From: Amoebidium appalachense | Lineage: Eukaryota; Ichthyosporea | DNA length: 64,000 bases | Assembly (NCBI GenBank): GCA_963693365.1 | Contig: CAVNZM010000017.1 | Span: 4,526,001-4,590,000 of the forward strand | Direction of reading: 5' to 3' | Shown here: piece by piece, positions 13,249 to 42,960 of the stretch | How positions within the stretch are numbered: position 1 is the first letter of the stretch | Layout: every line of letters begins with the position of its first letter | Notes under the pieces: generated by a model | What the model saw: only the letters and a program-made list of their open reading frames with translations | Databases searched by the model: none | What the model was told of the DNA's origin: nothing | Program-made: the position numbers and the translations under genes

Positions 13249-13635
13249 GTGTGTGTGGGTGTGTGTGGGTGTGTGTGGGTGTGTGTGTGTGTGTGCGCGC
13301 GCGCGTGTGATTGTGAGTATGCGTGACATTCATGTCGAAAACGATGCTTACGTCAACATTTTCCCCCGGCTGCCCCAGATCGAAAAAATAACCATGTCGG
13401 TGGATAGTGTGAATTTCAAAGGGATAAGAGTGTGCACGTCACTGAGATTTCTCGATGTGGAATGTCGCAGTTGGACAAGAGCGCCACATTTGCGCACGTC
13501 TCAGCTTGAGGAATTTTACGTGCAGTGTGACGATTCAGGTGGGGTGCGGATGAGCAATACGGTGTTTTGAGAAACAGCCGTCACACATTGAAAAAATTAC
13601 ACATTGCGGCACATTGGACACACACGGAGGCGAGT

Positions 13636-13636
<1 letters not shown>
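12968..13636 (+). CDS. Second LRR-type gene, candidate first exon plus LRR exon
   Basis: A candidate start exon (12968-13019, [17 protein letters not shown]) ends at GTATGTG. A (GT)n intron follows, and a second exon opens after 'TTGTGAG' at 13318. That exon reads [20 protein letters not shown] with further '[11 protein letters not shown]' and '[11 protein letters not shown]' LRR-like strands. The frame then stops in TGA at 13568-13570, but the +2 frame continues as '[11 protein letters not shown]'. One extra T in the T4 run at 13565-13568 would join them. The phase of the first junction does not fit by one base (GAAAG run). The exon fades into a C run at 13639. Partner and function unknown. 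Confidence 0.45.
13035..13317. repeat. (GT)n/(GC)n microsatellite filling an intron
   Basis: GT dinucleotides with GTGC and GCGC variants run from the GTATGT donor at 13020 to the next AG at 13316-13317, so essentially the whole intron is microsatellite. Confidence 0.85.
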
Positions 13637-13666
<30 letters not shown>

Positions 13667-14086
13667 TGACAGACCCCACACGTTACCCTTCTTCTGTCCC
13701 CCAAAAATAAATATGCAAAAGTACATTTTCCATCTCATAGACTTCAGTGGGTGTGAAGCTTTGCTGTTGCTGTTTGGTTGGGATGTATCCATAGGTGCTC
13801 TTCCTTCAATTAGCGTGCACGGGGGTTTGTACATGCGGGCATGTGTCTGATGGGTATCTGTGTGTGGTTGTGCTTTGAGCGATGTTCGTATGGCCCTCTA
13901 TCCGACACTCAATAAGCCTCCCCCCCCCCCCCCCCCCCTCCCCCCCCTCCCCCCTCCCCCCCCCCCCTCCCCTCCCCCCACCACAAACTCACACTCACAC
14001 ACACACGCACAGTCTCGGAGCATCGGCGTCCTTCCGTCTGTCTCGTTCTCTCTCTCCACTTCTCTATTCTTGGGCCAACCCATCCC

Positions 14087-14142
<56 letters not shown>

Positions 14143-15130
14143 TTCCCAGTTTTGATAATTCGTCTTTTTTTCCTTCTCTTGTCCAATCATCCCTTCCTCG
14201 TCTTATCCCAATTTTTCTTTTCTTTTTGCTTTTTTCTGTTTCTTCCCTTTCCTTTTCTCTTTTTTCCATTTCTTCTTTTCTTTTCTTTTCTTTTCCTTTT
14301 CTTTTTTCTTTTCTTTTTTTTTGTTGTTGGGTGGGGGAAGGGGGAAGGGGGGGGGGGGGGGGGGGGAGGGGGGGGAAGGGGATGGGGATGGGGGATGGGG
14401 GAATGGGTGGATTAGCTGGAAAGTAGATGGAGACACACATGTTTGTTGACTACTACTATATTAGGTGTCATCCTACTAGACATGCACACAGTCGAACCAT
14501 ACGCTTAGCTCAGTCAAAAACGGCAGTGCAGATGAATCTTTAGAGCCACACATTTGAGACATCATCCCAGCCTGTATTTATACACAAGATTATTCATTCA
14601 CGAGGACATCTACCAACCCCATATTATCTGGCCAACGCTGGTCAGCAAACTACTTGGTTCGAACGAAACGATTACACACACAAACAAACAGCCACGCAAA
14701 TACAGTAGAGTTGATACAAACATTCAGAGTCAAGCAAGGCACCGGTGTATATGTCAGTTTCTTTCAACTTCCAAACTGGGGAAAAAAAAAAACACACTAG
14801 TTAAGAGACATACATTCGGTACACGCATATTGTTAATATCACGGCCTCGGAGCTTTGCCCTCACATCCCATCAAAACCACTACTTCTGTCCTTTTCTTGT
14901 ATCACCCCCCCCCCCCCCCCTCCCTCCCCCCCCCCCCCCCCCCTTTAAACACACCCACACACCCGCACACAGGTAAGCATGCATGCAGGCACCAGATAAC
15001 CCTGGGCCTATCTGGTGAATCACATCCCCCACATGCCCATACACACACGCATTAACGAACACACACCCCCATCCACACACACACCTGCAGTCTCTCCGGG
15101 GGGGGCTCCCCCCTCAGCTCCCTTTCTTAG
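13637..15130. other. Simple-sequence-rich gap between the LRR piece and the PHD gene
   Basis: C runs at 13639-13666, 13919-13978 and 14089-14142 (about 54 nt), T-rich 14160-14320, G-rich 14335-14400, C runs at 14905-14943. A frame at 13680-13850 could hold a further LRR-like exon ('FHLIDFSGCEALLLLFGW') but it has no support beyond composition. Confidence 0.4.
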
Positions 15131-15131
15131 A

Positions 15132-31493
<16,362 letters not shown>

Positions 31494-31499
31494 TGCTTA

Positions 31500-34400
31500 T
31501 TGTACACTCTCTCTCAGCAATCTTTGGTTATTTTGGCTTGGCTTCTGCACTACCATGCGGGCCAAGAGTAAGCACAGGTATGAGTGAGGAAAAAAAAGGC
31601 AGTATTTCCTTTACACAATGACGTAAGCCGTCCAATCAGATCCGCAACGATGGAGAGTCGTGCAACAATTTATGATCGATCATTTTCCTGCCGCCTAGTT
31701 AACTTATACCAGATCTACTGTCAACAAAAACACGTGAGGCATAAATAATGGAGCCGTCAAAATGCTTTGGACACTTAAACATAACACACAAAAAGATTAT
31801 ATAACAAACGAAAAAGCAAAAAGTGAAAATTATCTATAGGTTCTTCTATTTTTAATTATTTTTCCTTTGGTTCTTGACTGTAGATTATCAGTGCTTTTGT
31901 CAAGAAATTTGTATGTGTTTGGAATCGTACTATGAAATTTTTTGACACATTCGCGCTAAAGTACAAGTTTTCCCGTAGTTCTACACTTCTCTAAAAATAT
32001 TTGTCATAATTGCAATTTTAATGCAACAACCAGCACGGTTCAGAATCTATGGACCTTGAATTACCCTACTTAGAATATAACGACCCCTTTTGGTTGAATC
32101 TTGCCGGTCCAAGTCACGCAACCGTTAGATCTCGGATGTCAGGGTTCGAATTGTCGATCGACTCGAAAACAATTGAACCCCGATCAATTTCATAGATTTG
32201 AGCTGCGGCGCCGCTAACCTTTGCCTAGGGGACTGTTTTTAATATCTTTTCGAACTAAATTTCTGTATAAAAACGTTTGCATTCTTTTTTTTCTTTATTA
32301 CTCTTATATATTAGAAGACTAAAATAGACACACCAAACTTTGGCGGGTTGACAGTAATTCAAGCTGGCCCTGTTTTCCGGGAAAAATGGAAACCGATTTC
32401 GAAACAACCATGTCTCAACTCTAAATGATTTATGCAGTCGATCGTTTAAAAACTAATCATATATCGTAATTCATGCTATAACGGATTGTTTAATTTTATT
32501 CAATCTGAAGATTTTTGCCGAAGTCTAATTAGGCGGCGGAAGTCCGTTGCATGTGCCATTAGTCGCCGAAGCCCACTGTGTTGATATGTTAAGAGTCTTG
32601 CTTTGGGCACATATATGTAGCACAATACGGTCACAACTCGAGGCTCGAGCTCGCACCGTCCTTGGCCTGTTTAAGCTCTTCCTCTCTTCCTCTCTTCCTC
32701 AATATATCCGTTTTAAGATGACTATCCTAGATCACCTTATTAGTGCTGCACAGTATGATATTGTGATCCGGTGCCTTAACTTTCGAAGTTCGGAGCTACC
32801 TTGGGTAGCTAGCCTTTGCTTACCCATAATATGTAATAGGGGTGTCATATACTACGATGGCGCTCATTGTTGCCTAGCATGTACATATGCCACTGGCTGC
32901 ATTTGATTGGCTGCGCTGGAAAACGCAGTAGGCCGTCGAATGTGGTTGGGCCTCCGGCAGTGTCCACGCAATAAAAAGTGTGTAAACCCCCTGTTTAAGA
33001 CCATGTGCCATGGCCTGTTTCACTCATGGGCGTGAGTGAGTCTAGGTTGAAACGGGGCCCAGGTCACGGCGAATCAGCGGCATCCAAAATCATTTTGGCG
33101 CGAATGTGGCTAGCCATAATTGGCGGAAACTAAATCTCCCTAGTTTGGTGCTGTCTGGATGGCGCCGGCCAGGGGTGTGGCCGGAGCCTCAACGACTTAA
33201 CTTGACTTATATTTATAATTGTTTGCTGGGTTGGATGACTTGACTTGACTTCAAAGTCGCGACTTGGAAGAGCACTATTTTTAGTAACTCCTCTGGCCGG
33301 CTGGGCCAAGGGCGGGCATTGCGCCCCCCCTTCCCACCCACCCTCCTATGTTTAAGCTTCCCCGCCCCAAGCCCCCCTCCCCCCTTCAAGTCACTACTAT
33401 GTCCGGCCTCATGGCTTGACTTGACTTGGTTGAAGTCCGGTGCTTGGTGACTTCAAGCAAGTCGCCACACCCCTGGCGCCGGCTCGATATGATTGATCGC
33501 GACCGACCCGCGACGCCTGTTTGCAGTCATGGGCTGTTTGCACTTCATCACCGTGCACGCACGTTTGTGAGTGTACGTGTGTAGATAAGCGGGTATGGCC
33601 CGTGCGTCTCTGTGCCTAAATTCGCCTGGTTGAGCCTGCGAGCGTGTGCAGCTCCCGCGGCAGCTGCGTAGGTTTTTGCGGGAGGGTTGTCACCGCGGTC
33701 GATGATCATGCACATGATGATCAAACATCACGTGCACGTTTGGACGCACGGGGCGGCTGGCACCAGAAAAATGAAACTTCAGAGAACGATGAAATATAAA
33801 TGTGAACGAGTACTGTGCTAACCGTGACTCTGCGTCTGACGACTGACCCAACGAGGGCCTCGGCTGCAACTCGGCACCTTCCTCGACTCCGGATCCTCCC
33901 CCTCCGCCCCCAGGCCCCCCCCCCCCTCCCCCTCCTCCCCCCCCCTCCCCTCTCCCCCCCCCCCCCCCCCCCCCCGCCCCCTGTCACCCCCTCCCCCCCC
34001 CCCCCCCCCCAAGTCTCCCCACCCACCCACTCACCCACCCACCCATCCGCCCACACCCCGGCCACTCACCCACCGGTTCACGTGGGCCATATGCACGACT
34101 CCCTCACACTGCATCTGACTCCTGAGATGCAGCCTGGGAGGGCAGGCCGGCTCAGCATGCAGCCCAGCCTCAGGCCACGGTCTGATCTAGGGGGAGGAAA
34201 CGACAAGTGCAGGGAGCACGTCTGATTGGTTAACAATTGTGCTCTGTTTCCACTTAAAGCTAAAAATAAAAACAACAAACCCTAGAAGCCTATCGGATCG
34301 GACGGTGATCCACCTCGTTATTGGCTTTGTCCATTATCGATCCAGAAGATTACACTGTTGAGGAGACATTTTGGGCGCCTACCTGCTCCATGAAATAAGG

Positions 34401-35378
34401 CAAACACCTACACTGCCACGAGCATCAATATTAATATGGCTATTTATGTCCATTTTTATAATATTTATAAATAAATCCCCCTAATCCGTATAGCAAATGA
34501 ATCGACATGGTATCCGTTTTTATGCGATGATGCTTCATTCATGGAACCCTCTAATATTTTTCAGCTGTAATCGAGTGGAAATACTATCGCGGGAGTGCAG
34601 CCAACTTTCCGAATTCCCCCCGCTTTTTCAAATTTTTGGAGAACACAAAACGGGCGAGGCTCAGCCAGAAAGTAGTCCAAACAGGCGTGCACATTCACTA
34701 CCACGAGGTGGGTGTATAAGACCTTTTTCTTATATAGTCTTTACTATCTCCTTTTCATACTTTTCTCTTAAGTCTTAAGCTTTGTGTGGTATAGGTATAT
34801 ATGTTCAGACAAACGGCCAGGCTAAGCATTGTTCCCAGGTGGAGGTAGATTCTGGTAGAAGAATAGGATAGTCTTTTTTGGTAATGGTATGTGGTTGGGG
34901 CTGTTTACGTTGTATATACTGCCAAAGTGATAATTTGCTTTAAAGAAGTTATATGTGTTTTATATTCATTGAAAATCATTAGTGATAATTAAACAATACA
35001 CTGGAGGGGTTGCCATCGGATTAAGTTGTTCAATGTCGCTCAGACAAATGGCACGGCTGAGCTTTAACGTGGATTGGTAGTGGTGCACAAGGGGTAACGA
35101 GATAGCCTTTTTTGGTAACGGCACCAGGTTGCCGGGCTGTTATGATGTTGTGTATTTGATGTGATATGTAGTCTTCGTTCGCTATGATAAATGTCTTCCA
35201 AGTATACCTTTATGCCTCAACTCTAAGGGCTAACGTAATCACAACATGCTCGGGCCCCAGCATGCTATACACGCGCACACACACACACATCATCACCACC
35301 ACCACCAGGTGCCCTTTCCCCCAGGCCTTCAAACACACACATGTATGTACATTTACACACAAACTCTCTCTCTCTCTC

Positions 35379-35432
<54 letters not shown>

Positions 35433-35433
35433 G

Positions 35434-35465
<32 letters not shown>

Positions 35466-35475
35466 CTCTCTGTCT

Positions 35476-35569
<94 letters not shown>

Positions 35570-35683
35570 CTCTTTCCCTCCCCTCCCTCCCAGCTTCCTT
35601 CCCGCCTCCTCCCTCACTCTCTTCCCCCCCCCACCCTCTCTCTCTCTGTGTGTGTGTGTGTCCCTCGTCCTCCTCTCTCCTGG

Positions 35684-35717
<34 letters not shown>

Positions 35718-36103
35718 TGCCCCCAGGGAGGCCCTCATGCAGAGCCTCGGCCCACCAGTAAAACTAGTACCCAGACCTTCCGGAATATCTAAACTAACAA
35801 GACGCTGGTGCACACTTCCGTTTATATATACGTTTATCTCTTTGCGTTAAGTGCCACTCTGCAAGTTGACCACCGATTGGTCAGTGGCACTGTATGTGCA
35901 CGACTATTACGCTAACCCGCTGTATGTTCAAAGCTTTACCGCTGTTAAAGCTCGTGCATGGGCCGCATATACTTACACATGTGTGCATGAGGTACTTGAA
36001 TATTATGGATGTAAGTGTGCACGTGACTATGGGCCGGGCTTGCCACCATAGTATGTAATCCGAGTTATCACCATATGTACGGTACACACACACACACACA
36101 CGT

Positions 36104-36168
<65 letters not shown>

Positions 36169-36204
36169 ACACATCAAACACACGCACACACACACCGATA
36201 CTCA

Positions 36205-36275
<71 letters not shown>

Positions 36276-36690
36276 TACACACCCACACCCACACACAAAC
36301 ACACACACACGTGTGTGTGCACATGTGTGCGGGTGCATACATGCAAACACAGACACACACATACAGACACGTGTGCCGCATGATACACACACACATATAT
36401 ACACGTACACGCACACACACACACAAATGTACGGGCGCGCACGCACACACGTCACAAACACACGCACACACATGAACGCACACATACACACACGTTGCTG
36501 CACACGCACACACATGTGCACACACCTGTACACACACAGTCAGACATACGTCACTGAATACACACACACACAGGCACGCACACATATACACACACACAGA
36601 GAGAGAGAGACACACACACGCTGAAAGAGAAGATCTTAAGAGAGAGCAAGAGAGAGATAGAGGGACAGAGAGAGAGAGAGAAAGAGAGAG
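31500..36690. other. Intergenic region upstream of the PHD gene
   Basis: No gene recognised. 31500-33700 is ordinary sequence; a 119-aa frame at 32547-32906 has no family features. 'GACTTGACTTGACTT'-type pentamers recur at 33195-33260 and 33410-33470. C runs lie at 33917-34008. 34230-35180 shows nothing clear. (CT)n fills 35365-35566, a C run 35685-35717, and (CA)n 36085-36600. Confidence 0.4.
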
Positions 36691-36691
36691 A

Positions 36692-36937
36692 TGTTATGTG
36701 GCTCACCGATCTGGTTTTTGATTGGTGAGGCTGGACGGCATTCCTGTCCCACAATCACGGCTACGAAATTGCTTTGGTATAAAAGCAATTCGGTAGGTCA
36801 GTTCATCTGGGGAATGATTGCCGGTAATGGTGATCTGGCACAATAAATGGTTGCGCCTTTCAATGACGTACACCAGCCCGCCACATAGTAACAGTAAGCC
36901 AAGCTCCCAAAAGAGCGACCGCGAGCCGGACACGACA
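36692..36937. repeat. Left LTR of the TRIM-like element
   Basis: TGTTATG...CACGACA, 246 bp, with TATAAAAG and AATAAA inside; same sequence as 37015-37260 by eye. Confidence 0.8.
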
Positions 36938-37014
36938 AGCTACACCCCCGCTGGGTCTTTCGTGCCCATGGAGTCGAGTCAGGAGACTCTAGCTTGTCCT
37001 TTGCGGGAGGGGAT

Positions 37015-37260
37015 TGTTATGTGGCTCACCGATCTGGTTTTTGATTGGTGAGGCTGGACGGCATTCCTGTCCCACAATCACGGCTACGAAATTGCTTTGG
37101 TATAAAAGCAATTCGGTAGGTCAGTTCATCTGGGGAATGATTGCCGGTAATGGTGATCTGGCACAATAAATGGTTGCGCCTTTCAATGACGTACACCAGC
37201 CCGCCACATAGTAACAGTAAGCCAAGCTCCCAAAAGAGCGACCGCGAGCCGGACACGACA
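37015..37260. repeat. Right LTR of the TRIM-like element
   Basis: Same 246-bp sequence as the left LTR, followed by the AGAGA duplication. Confidence 0.8.
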
Positions 37261-37835
37261 AGAGAGGCTCGAGCGCCTTTTCCTCCTCCTCCGAGGCTCC
37301 TCCAGATCCCAAGCCGGCGCCACTCCCCCATGATTTGAATCGCGCGTGTTTACATTATTACAAATTTCTAACTGGCAGTGCAGGTCGCGACACCCCTACG
37401 CCTCCGGGGCCCCCAAGAACTAAACTCGAGTCAAGCAATAGCAATATTTGTAAAACAGTGCTATCAGTATATCTCGATCGATATCCCACCGAAACAGGCT
37501 TAGGACTAATCAAATTTGGGGGGGATGTGCTGCCTCAATACTCCAGATCTGACGTCGACTGGGCCACTCCATAATCATTATGGGCAACCGTTAGTCCTTT
37601 CTACCCTGCTTGGGCCGGCCATCGATATCCAGTGGAGTTATGTACTTTCTGACGGTTTTGCGGCTTCTTGAATATAACAAGAACCAGGGGCCGGGTGGCA
37701 CTGCGTGTGTGCGTTTAAAAGTTGTTTGCGTGCGCGTGTCTAATGAGAGTGCCAGGGAAGAGGGAAAATGTCTTGTGTGTTTGTGTGCGTTGGTGGTGTT
37801 GGGTGGGTGGGTGGTGGTGGTGGTGGTGGTGGTGT

Positions 37836-37885
<50 letters not shown>

Positions 37886-38209
37886 ACAGTGATCGAGCTC
37901 GAATACCTCGCTTTACTGTGATCAGATCAAACCTGTACATTTGTGCATATGATTTACATATTGATCAACACTTTTGTAAATAAAGAGATCTACTAGTAAC
38001 TGTTGCCTGCAACACTTTCAACTGAGATTATAGTGCCTAACGAATATTTATATACATTCACGAGTCATTGTGTGGACGTGATATTATTTCGCTTCACTGC
38101 AGTTCAGATTTGAATGACCTGATAACTATTAGACACCCACGTCACGGTCTGTTGGTAAAACATTGCCTTTGTGTCTGTTTGTCGGGGTGTGTTCTATTGT
38201 GTTCTTACA

Positions 38210-38247
<38 letters not shown>

Positions 38248-38529
38248 CACCCATGCTTGTGAATAACCATACGGTAAGGAAATACTAAATTTGCAAACAA
38301 TAACCAATGAGCCCGTAACCAACCATCAAACCAAAAAAACATTCCTCTATAGCCAGCACTTTTCGTTTCACAGACATATGTACAATGGCATAGTGGTGAA
38401 TAGTAGAAACATGAAATCAGCATACAGACCACTTTTCTACATGATACAAGACCAAAGAGAAGTCAACAGTGATACTAATGTGACAAATTCGATGAAATAC
38501 TTGAAAATGGCGCCTTACAGTAGCATCCC

Positions 38530-38560
<31 letters not shown>

Positions 38561-38563
38561 AAA

Positions 38564-38574
<11 letters not shown>

Positions 38575-38621
<47 letters not shown>
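38575..38621. repeat. (GA)n after a C/A compound tract
   Basis: C at 38527-38550, A at 38551-38564, then GA to 38621; downstream of the membrane-protein gene. Confidence 0.9.
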
Positions 38622-38626
<5 letters not shown>

Positions 38627-38754
38627 AGAAGAGAGAAGAGAGGAACAAAGAAAAAACGAAAGAAAGAGGGGGGAGAAATCCATCAACAAAAACCAATATC
38701 GCACCAACTCAGCACACCTCCGAAAGGTTTGCCGCGGCCACGGGGGAAGATTGC

Positions 38755-39041
38755 CTATTCCCATTCCGGTTCGGGTTGTGTGCGGGCCGGGCCCACAAAA
38801 CGATCCCTCGGGTAGAATTCATGATACTGCTCCCTCGCCTCAAAGAAGGTGTAGAAAACGATATTGCCTGGATAAGTTGCGTACAGAACTGATCCATCGT
38901 TTGCATCGATACGATGAACCGGCCGACGGCGCTCCAACCGACACAGTGGGTGATCACGTGATACGGTTTGATCATGTTGAAAACAACGAGGATGAAGTAT
39001 GACGTGTACATGACGAACAGAAGACGGATGTTGGAATACCT

Positions 39042-39075
<34 letters not shown>

Positions 39076-41084
39076 GGGGGGGGGGGGGTAGAATATGCTT
39101 TAGAGTATGTATACGCCGTCGGACAACACAATGCAGAGTGCAAACCAAACAAAGAGTATGCATAATAAGCAGGGGTTAGAATGTGGGAGTCAACACATTA
39201 CTTCCTACACACGGTTATGAGTGGCACTTGTGTATGTGCCCGTACGGAACATATTGAGAAAAGCTTTCAATCGAACATTCTTGACAGTTCACTTTGGTAA
39301 GCCATGAACACAGACGTTGTCAAAATCTTACAATTAACTTTCAGCAAGAAAGGGAAGATGTCGTTGCAAGGTAGGCATGTCTGTGTACGTCTGTGTCCTT
39401 TCTGTGTGTTTTGCAAACACGTGGTAGAAAAAGGAGAAAAAAACACGCAAAGTGTTGAAGAGCAGAGAGTCTTCAAAAAGCACGTGCACATAGTCGGGGC
39501 ACAAGCCTGCTATTCACTTCCTTGCAAAATGCGTGAGTGGATGGCGGACTGAAGGGGTGCGCTACATTTCGATACATGAATAGCTAGACTGAATGCCCCA
39601 CATTCCAGTGAATTCAAAAATGAAAAAACAGAAGTGCAACATCAGTGGGATAAGGGGGAGGGGGGGGGGGGGGGGGGGGGGGGGGAAGGGACATACAGAT
39701 CGTTGAACTGGATAGTTGCATGGCGGGTGTGCCAGAAGTAATAGAAGAAGGCCGATGCGTAGGTGGGTCCAATCACAAACATGCCGGCGAGGCCCCACGA
39801 TGTGTGTGCCGGATCGAAGCCGGAATAAAGATACCACGCGATATACGTGGCGGCAGACATGATGAAGTTGACGACGGTAAACAGGGCACCCCACGCTACC
39901 AACAACATGGTGTTCTTTTCGGCGCTCGCGGATAGACGTTTGTTGAAGATTAAGGCAATCATGCGCTGACGCATGACCAAAATTGAGAGATAGACACAGG
40001 CGGAGAAAATGGCAATGCTGAAACTCATGAGGAGAAAAAGGGACAACCGGTCCATCTGTTGTTTCAACAATGCGAAATCTCCGCCGGCTGTTGAAAGATC
40101 AATGAGTTGAAAGAGGTAGGTGGCCGTTATCAAAAGCATTGACATGTCGTAGAACATGCCCGCCATAAACACCGAACACAGATACCATTTCCCTCTCGAT
40201 TTTACAACCGGATGGTCGCGGTTGAGGTAAACAATGACCATGAACAATAGGAGAACGCCCACGCTTATCGTTGTGTAGATGACCTCGTATCGGAAAAGCA
40301 AGTCCGCGTCCGACTTACTGCTAATGTAAGTCATGTTGAAATTTCGATGTGCAATAATTAATTGCTCCTGCAACGAACGATACTTTGTGCTGTTGGTCGT
40401 CGTTGGATACTGCATAATGTAATCGTTCATCGCAAACTGCGCCGACTCGAGTTCGTGATAGGATTCTTTCACCGTTACAAATGGTGCATCCGTTACAACC
40501 TGAAGGCACAAATGCAAAAAGGACGTCTCGAAAGCCAACGCCAGTATCAAGCAAATGACATGTGCACCGAATGTTTGCTGGAGATACTTCTTTGCAGCGT
40601 TGCGTCGTTGTTTTCTTGCGCGGTCCCTCCTTCTTTCCTTCAGCCCGTGCACAGTAGCAGGTTTCCGTATCGCTTTGAAATTGGCCCCGCGAGCCTGTGC
40701 CCGCTTAGGGTGTAGATCATCTTGCAGTGCTACTGTTCCATCAACCGTGGTATCACCCATAACATCAGTGGTGTCTACGGTAGCTGTTTGGTATATATCA
40801 GGGTAGTCCGAGGGGAGCGTTCGATGAGGGCTAGGCCTCGCACCAGCCCCCAGCTCGGGATCCGAACCGGTCGGGTTCGATGTTCCCGAAATGACATTTT
40901 GGGCGGCGATGCGCACACGCCAAAGAGGGCTGACTTTTTCTTGTCTCTGAATGGGGTCAGATGGATAGACAGAGGTACAAGGGGACGCGGAAAATTCAAC
41001 TACTGCCCCGTTTGTGCAGGAGTTTGTGCTGGTACTGCTGTTGTTGTTTAAAGGTGGAGGTGGTGTTGCGTCTTCGGCAGTCAT
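38755..41084 (-). CDS. Multi-pass membrane protein of unknown family
   Basis: Exon 1 is 41084-39697; it ends at GTATGT and joins in phase 2 to exon 2, which opens after AACAG at 39039 ('NDLYSNIRLLFV' across the junction). Exon 1 has a polar, Ser/Thr/Pro-rich N-terminus of about 150 residues with a basic patch (KERRRDRARKQRRN), then about six hydrophobic helices, with a long polar loop after the first. Exon 2 adds one or two more. The frame then shifts; a 17-nt GTACGC...CCAG segment (38868-38884), if removed, gives 'MDQFCNIVFYTFF' and runs to TAG at 38755. Seven to eight helices suggest a receptor- or transporter-like protein, but I recognise no family motif. The 657-nt intron contains a dispersed element. 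Confidence 0.65.
39041..39172 (-). mobile_element. Dispersed element with poly-C/poly-A tail at a 3' splice site (copy i)
   Basis: On the minus strand it starts 'CTGCTTATTATGCATACTCT', includes 'CTGCATTGTGTTGTC' as copies f and g do, and ends with C12 then about 27 A. The CAG acceptor follows the A run directly. Confidence 0.65.
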
Positions 41085-41089
41085 TTTTT

Positions 41090-42960
41090 ACGCATTATTA
41101 GGAGTGAAATGACGGGGGAAAAAAAATACAAGATTAGAGAGAGGGAGAGCGGTATAGATGGAGAGATAAGAAAAAAGGACCGAGCTGAAACAAGTGGTGA
41201 AAACGCTTCAAGTTTTTGTTCTGTGTGTTTATGAAATATTGTGTTTACAGGTGGTGGTTGAGTGTGAAGGCATGAAAACTAAGGGTTGGCTAACAGAAAA
41301 AAGTCAACGAGGTGAAGGATAGATTTGTTGAAGATGTTGCTACGTGAAGAACGTTCAGTCACCAAATAAGACTCGGTCTGAATTCAAAACAAGAAAGTGT
41401 GCTACATACATGAACATGAAAAAAAAATGAAAAAAAAAAGAAAAAAAAAAAAAAAGAAAAAAAGCACGGGGATAAGGAAAGCTTATAAAATAGATTAGTA
41501 CACACTTCAAACCAAACAAACCGTGAGAGGCCGTCGTGTCACACAAGGCTTGCACAAGGCCCGAACGCGAGCTACAGTGGACGGCGCGCCGGATCGCTAT
41601 ACCAAAATACGGTCTGATAACATTCATTGGTAAAGGGGGTAGCAATCATCGAAATAAAATCCATAGATTCATAGAATTAGAGGGGGTAAAGGTAAAGTTT
41701 GTCAAAGCACAAGGAAAAAACCCCTAAGTTTTATTTTTATTTTTTACTGGAAAAAATCTTTAAGACGAAGCTCGAATACTTTACTTACCAGGAAGACTCA
41801 GACTGACAGACTGGACAGTTTTGAATTTGTAAATGAAATTGTCATATGGCATATGGTGTCTGATTGTAGTGTTTGTTTCCCAATATTTGTATAAAGTCAC
41901 TTACCTTTGGTCTCAACATTTGAATGTGTATGTACTCGACCGTCGTTTTTTGAGATATCTGGGATACCTCTTTTTTCATGTCCAAAGTGCACATCAATAA
42001 AGGCATTATATAAAAAAATTGTCCATATCAATTATTAGGGGTCCATTATTATTGGAATGTTGAACTCGGATTTCAGAAGTGCAGGATTGACCCCAGCAGA
42101 GACCCCAGCTGCAACGGTTCCGAACTCTAAAGTTCCCGAGACGTACATATATGTGCAGGTCATGATCATGCGGCCATCATTTGGTAAATCACAGCCTTTA
42201 TTCAAGTGTACTTACGGTACGCTTATGATTGTTTTCTGCAGTTTATTCTTAACACTATCAAGTGAGTGAGTATTCAATCTGGAATTGTCCGGTTACCCGG
42301 TATATAGGTGACTCGTGCGGGCCGACCCGGTGGTGCTCTCTGACGATTGGACGGTCTGTTGACCAATGACACGTTTAGCTAGGTACTTCCCCTTACACCC
42401 CTTGGGACACCCAAAGAAATTCTTTATGTTTAAATTTTCTTTGATCAAGTCACTGGCATGAATCATTGATTTTCACGCATTTCTTCTAAGTTTATAGCAT
42501 ATTTAGAGCATATTGCTTCTGGTAGGAGCAATAAAAATAAAAAACAACTCAAAGACGTATCAGCTACATATGATGCAGTCTACACTAAAGTGCTTGATAT
42601 ATGTTCAAATAAAGCTTTCTAATCACTGAACAATCGATATCCGAGAAAAACAATCAATTGAAAAATGTGCACATGAGCCTCTCAAACCCCCATCTAGCGG
42701 ATGGTGCGGTTTGTCGTTTTCATTGGTCTGTCGCATAGAAAATGCGAGCCTGCCCGAGACCCACCCGGCCAGTGACCGACACATCCCTAGTGCCGAGATC
42801 ACGGTGAATCAGCCGGATAACAGGGTGTGAAAGTTTTTTTGTGCAACAGGGTGTAATTTTTTTTATTTTTTTTGTGATATTTGTTTTTGGCTGGTGCCAT
42901 TTTGGCAACTTTCCACCAGCCTGGATGGTGGGCCCTCGCCAAAAAAATCCCGTTTTTTTG
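41090..42960. other. Intergenic, no gene recognised
   Basis: AT-rich, with an A-rich block at 41418-41464 and scattered short frames without family features. Confidence 0.4.

Larger units (their letters stand above)
36692..37260. mobile_element. Miniature LTR retrotransposon (TRIM-like), intact
   Basis: Two apparently identical 246-bp direct repeats (36692-36937 and 37015-37260) flank only 77 bp. Each repeat starts TGTTATG and ends CACGACA. Each contains TATAAAAG and AATAAA, as expected of an LTR promoter and poly(A) site. A purine tract GGGAGGGGA (37005-37013) lies just before the right repeat, where a polypurine tract belongs. The element is flanked by AGAGA on both sides (36687-36691, 37261-37265), a 5-bp target duplication, in a GA-rich site. 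No primer-binding site is clear. It has no coding room and must use proteins from another element. Confidence 0.8.

Noticed and set aside
39304-39552. 82-aa + strand frame inside the membrane-protein intron
   Set aside because: It has no family features and lies antisense within a well-supported intron.
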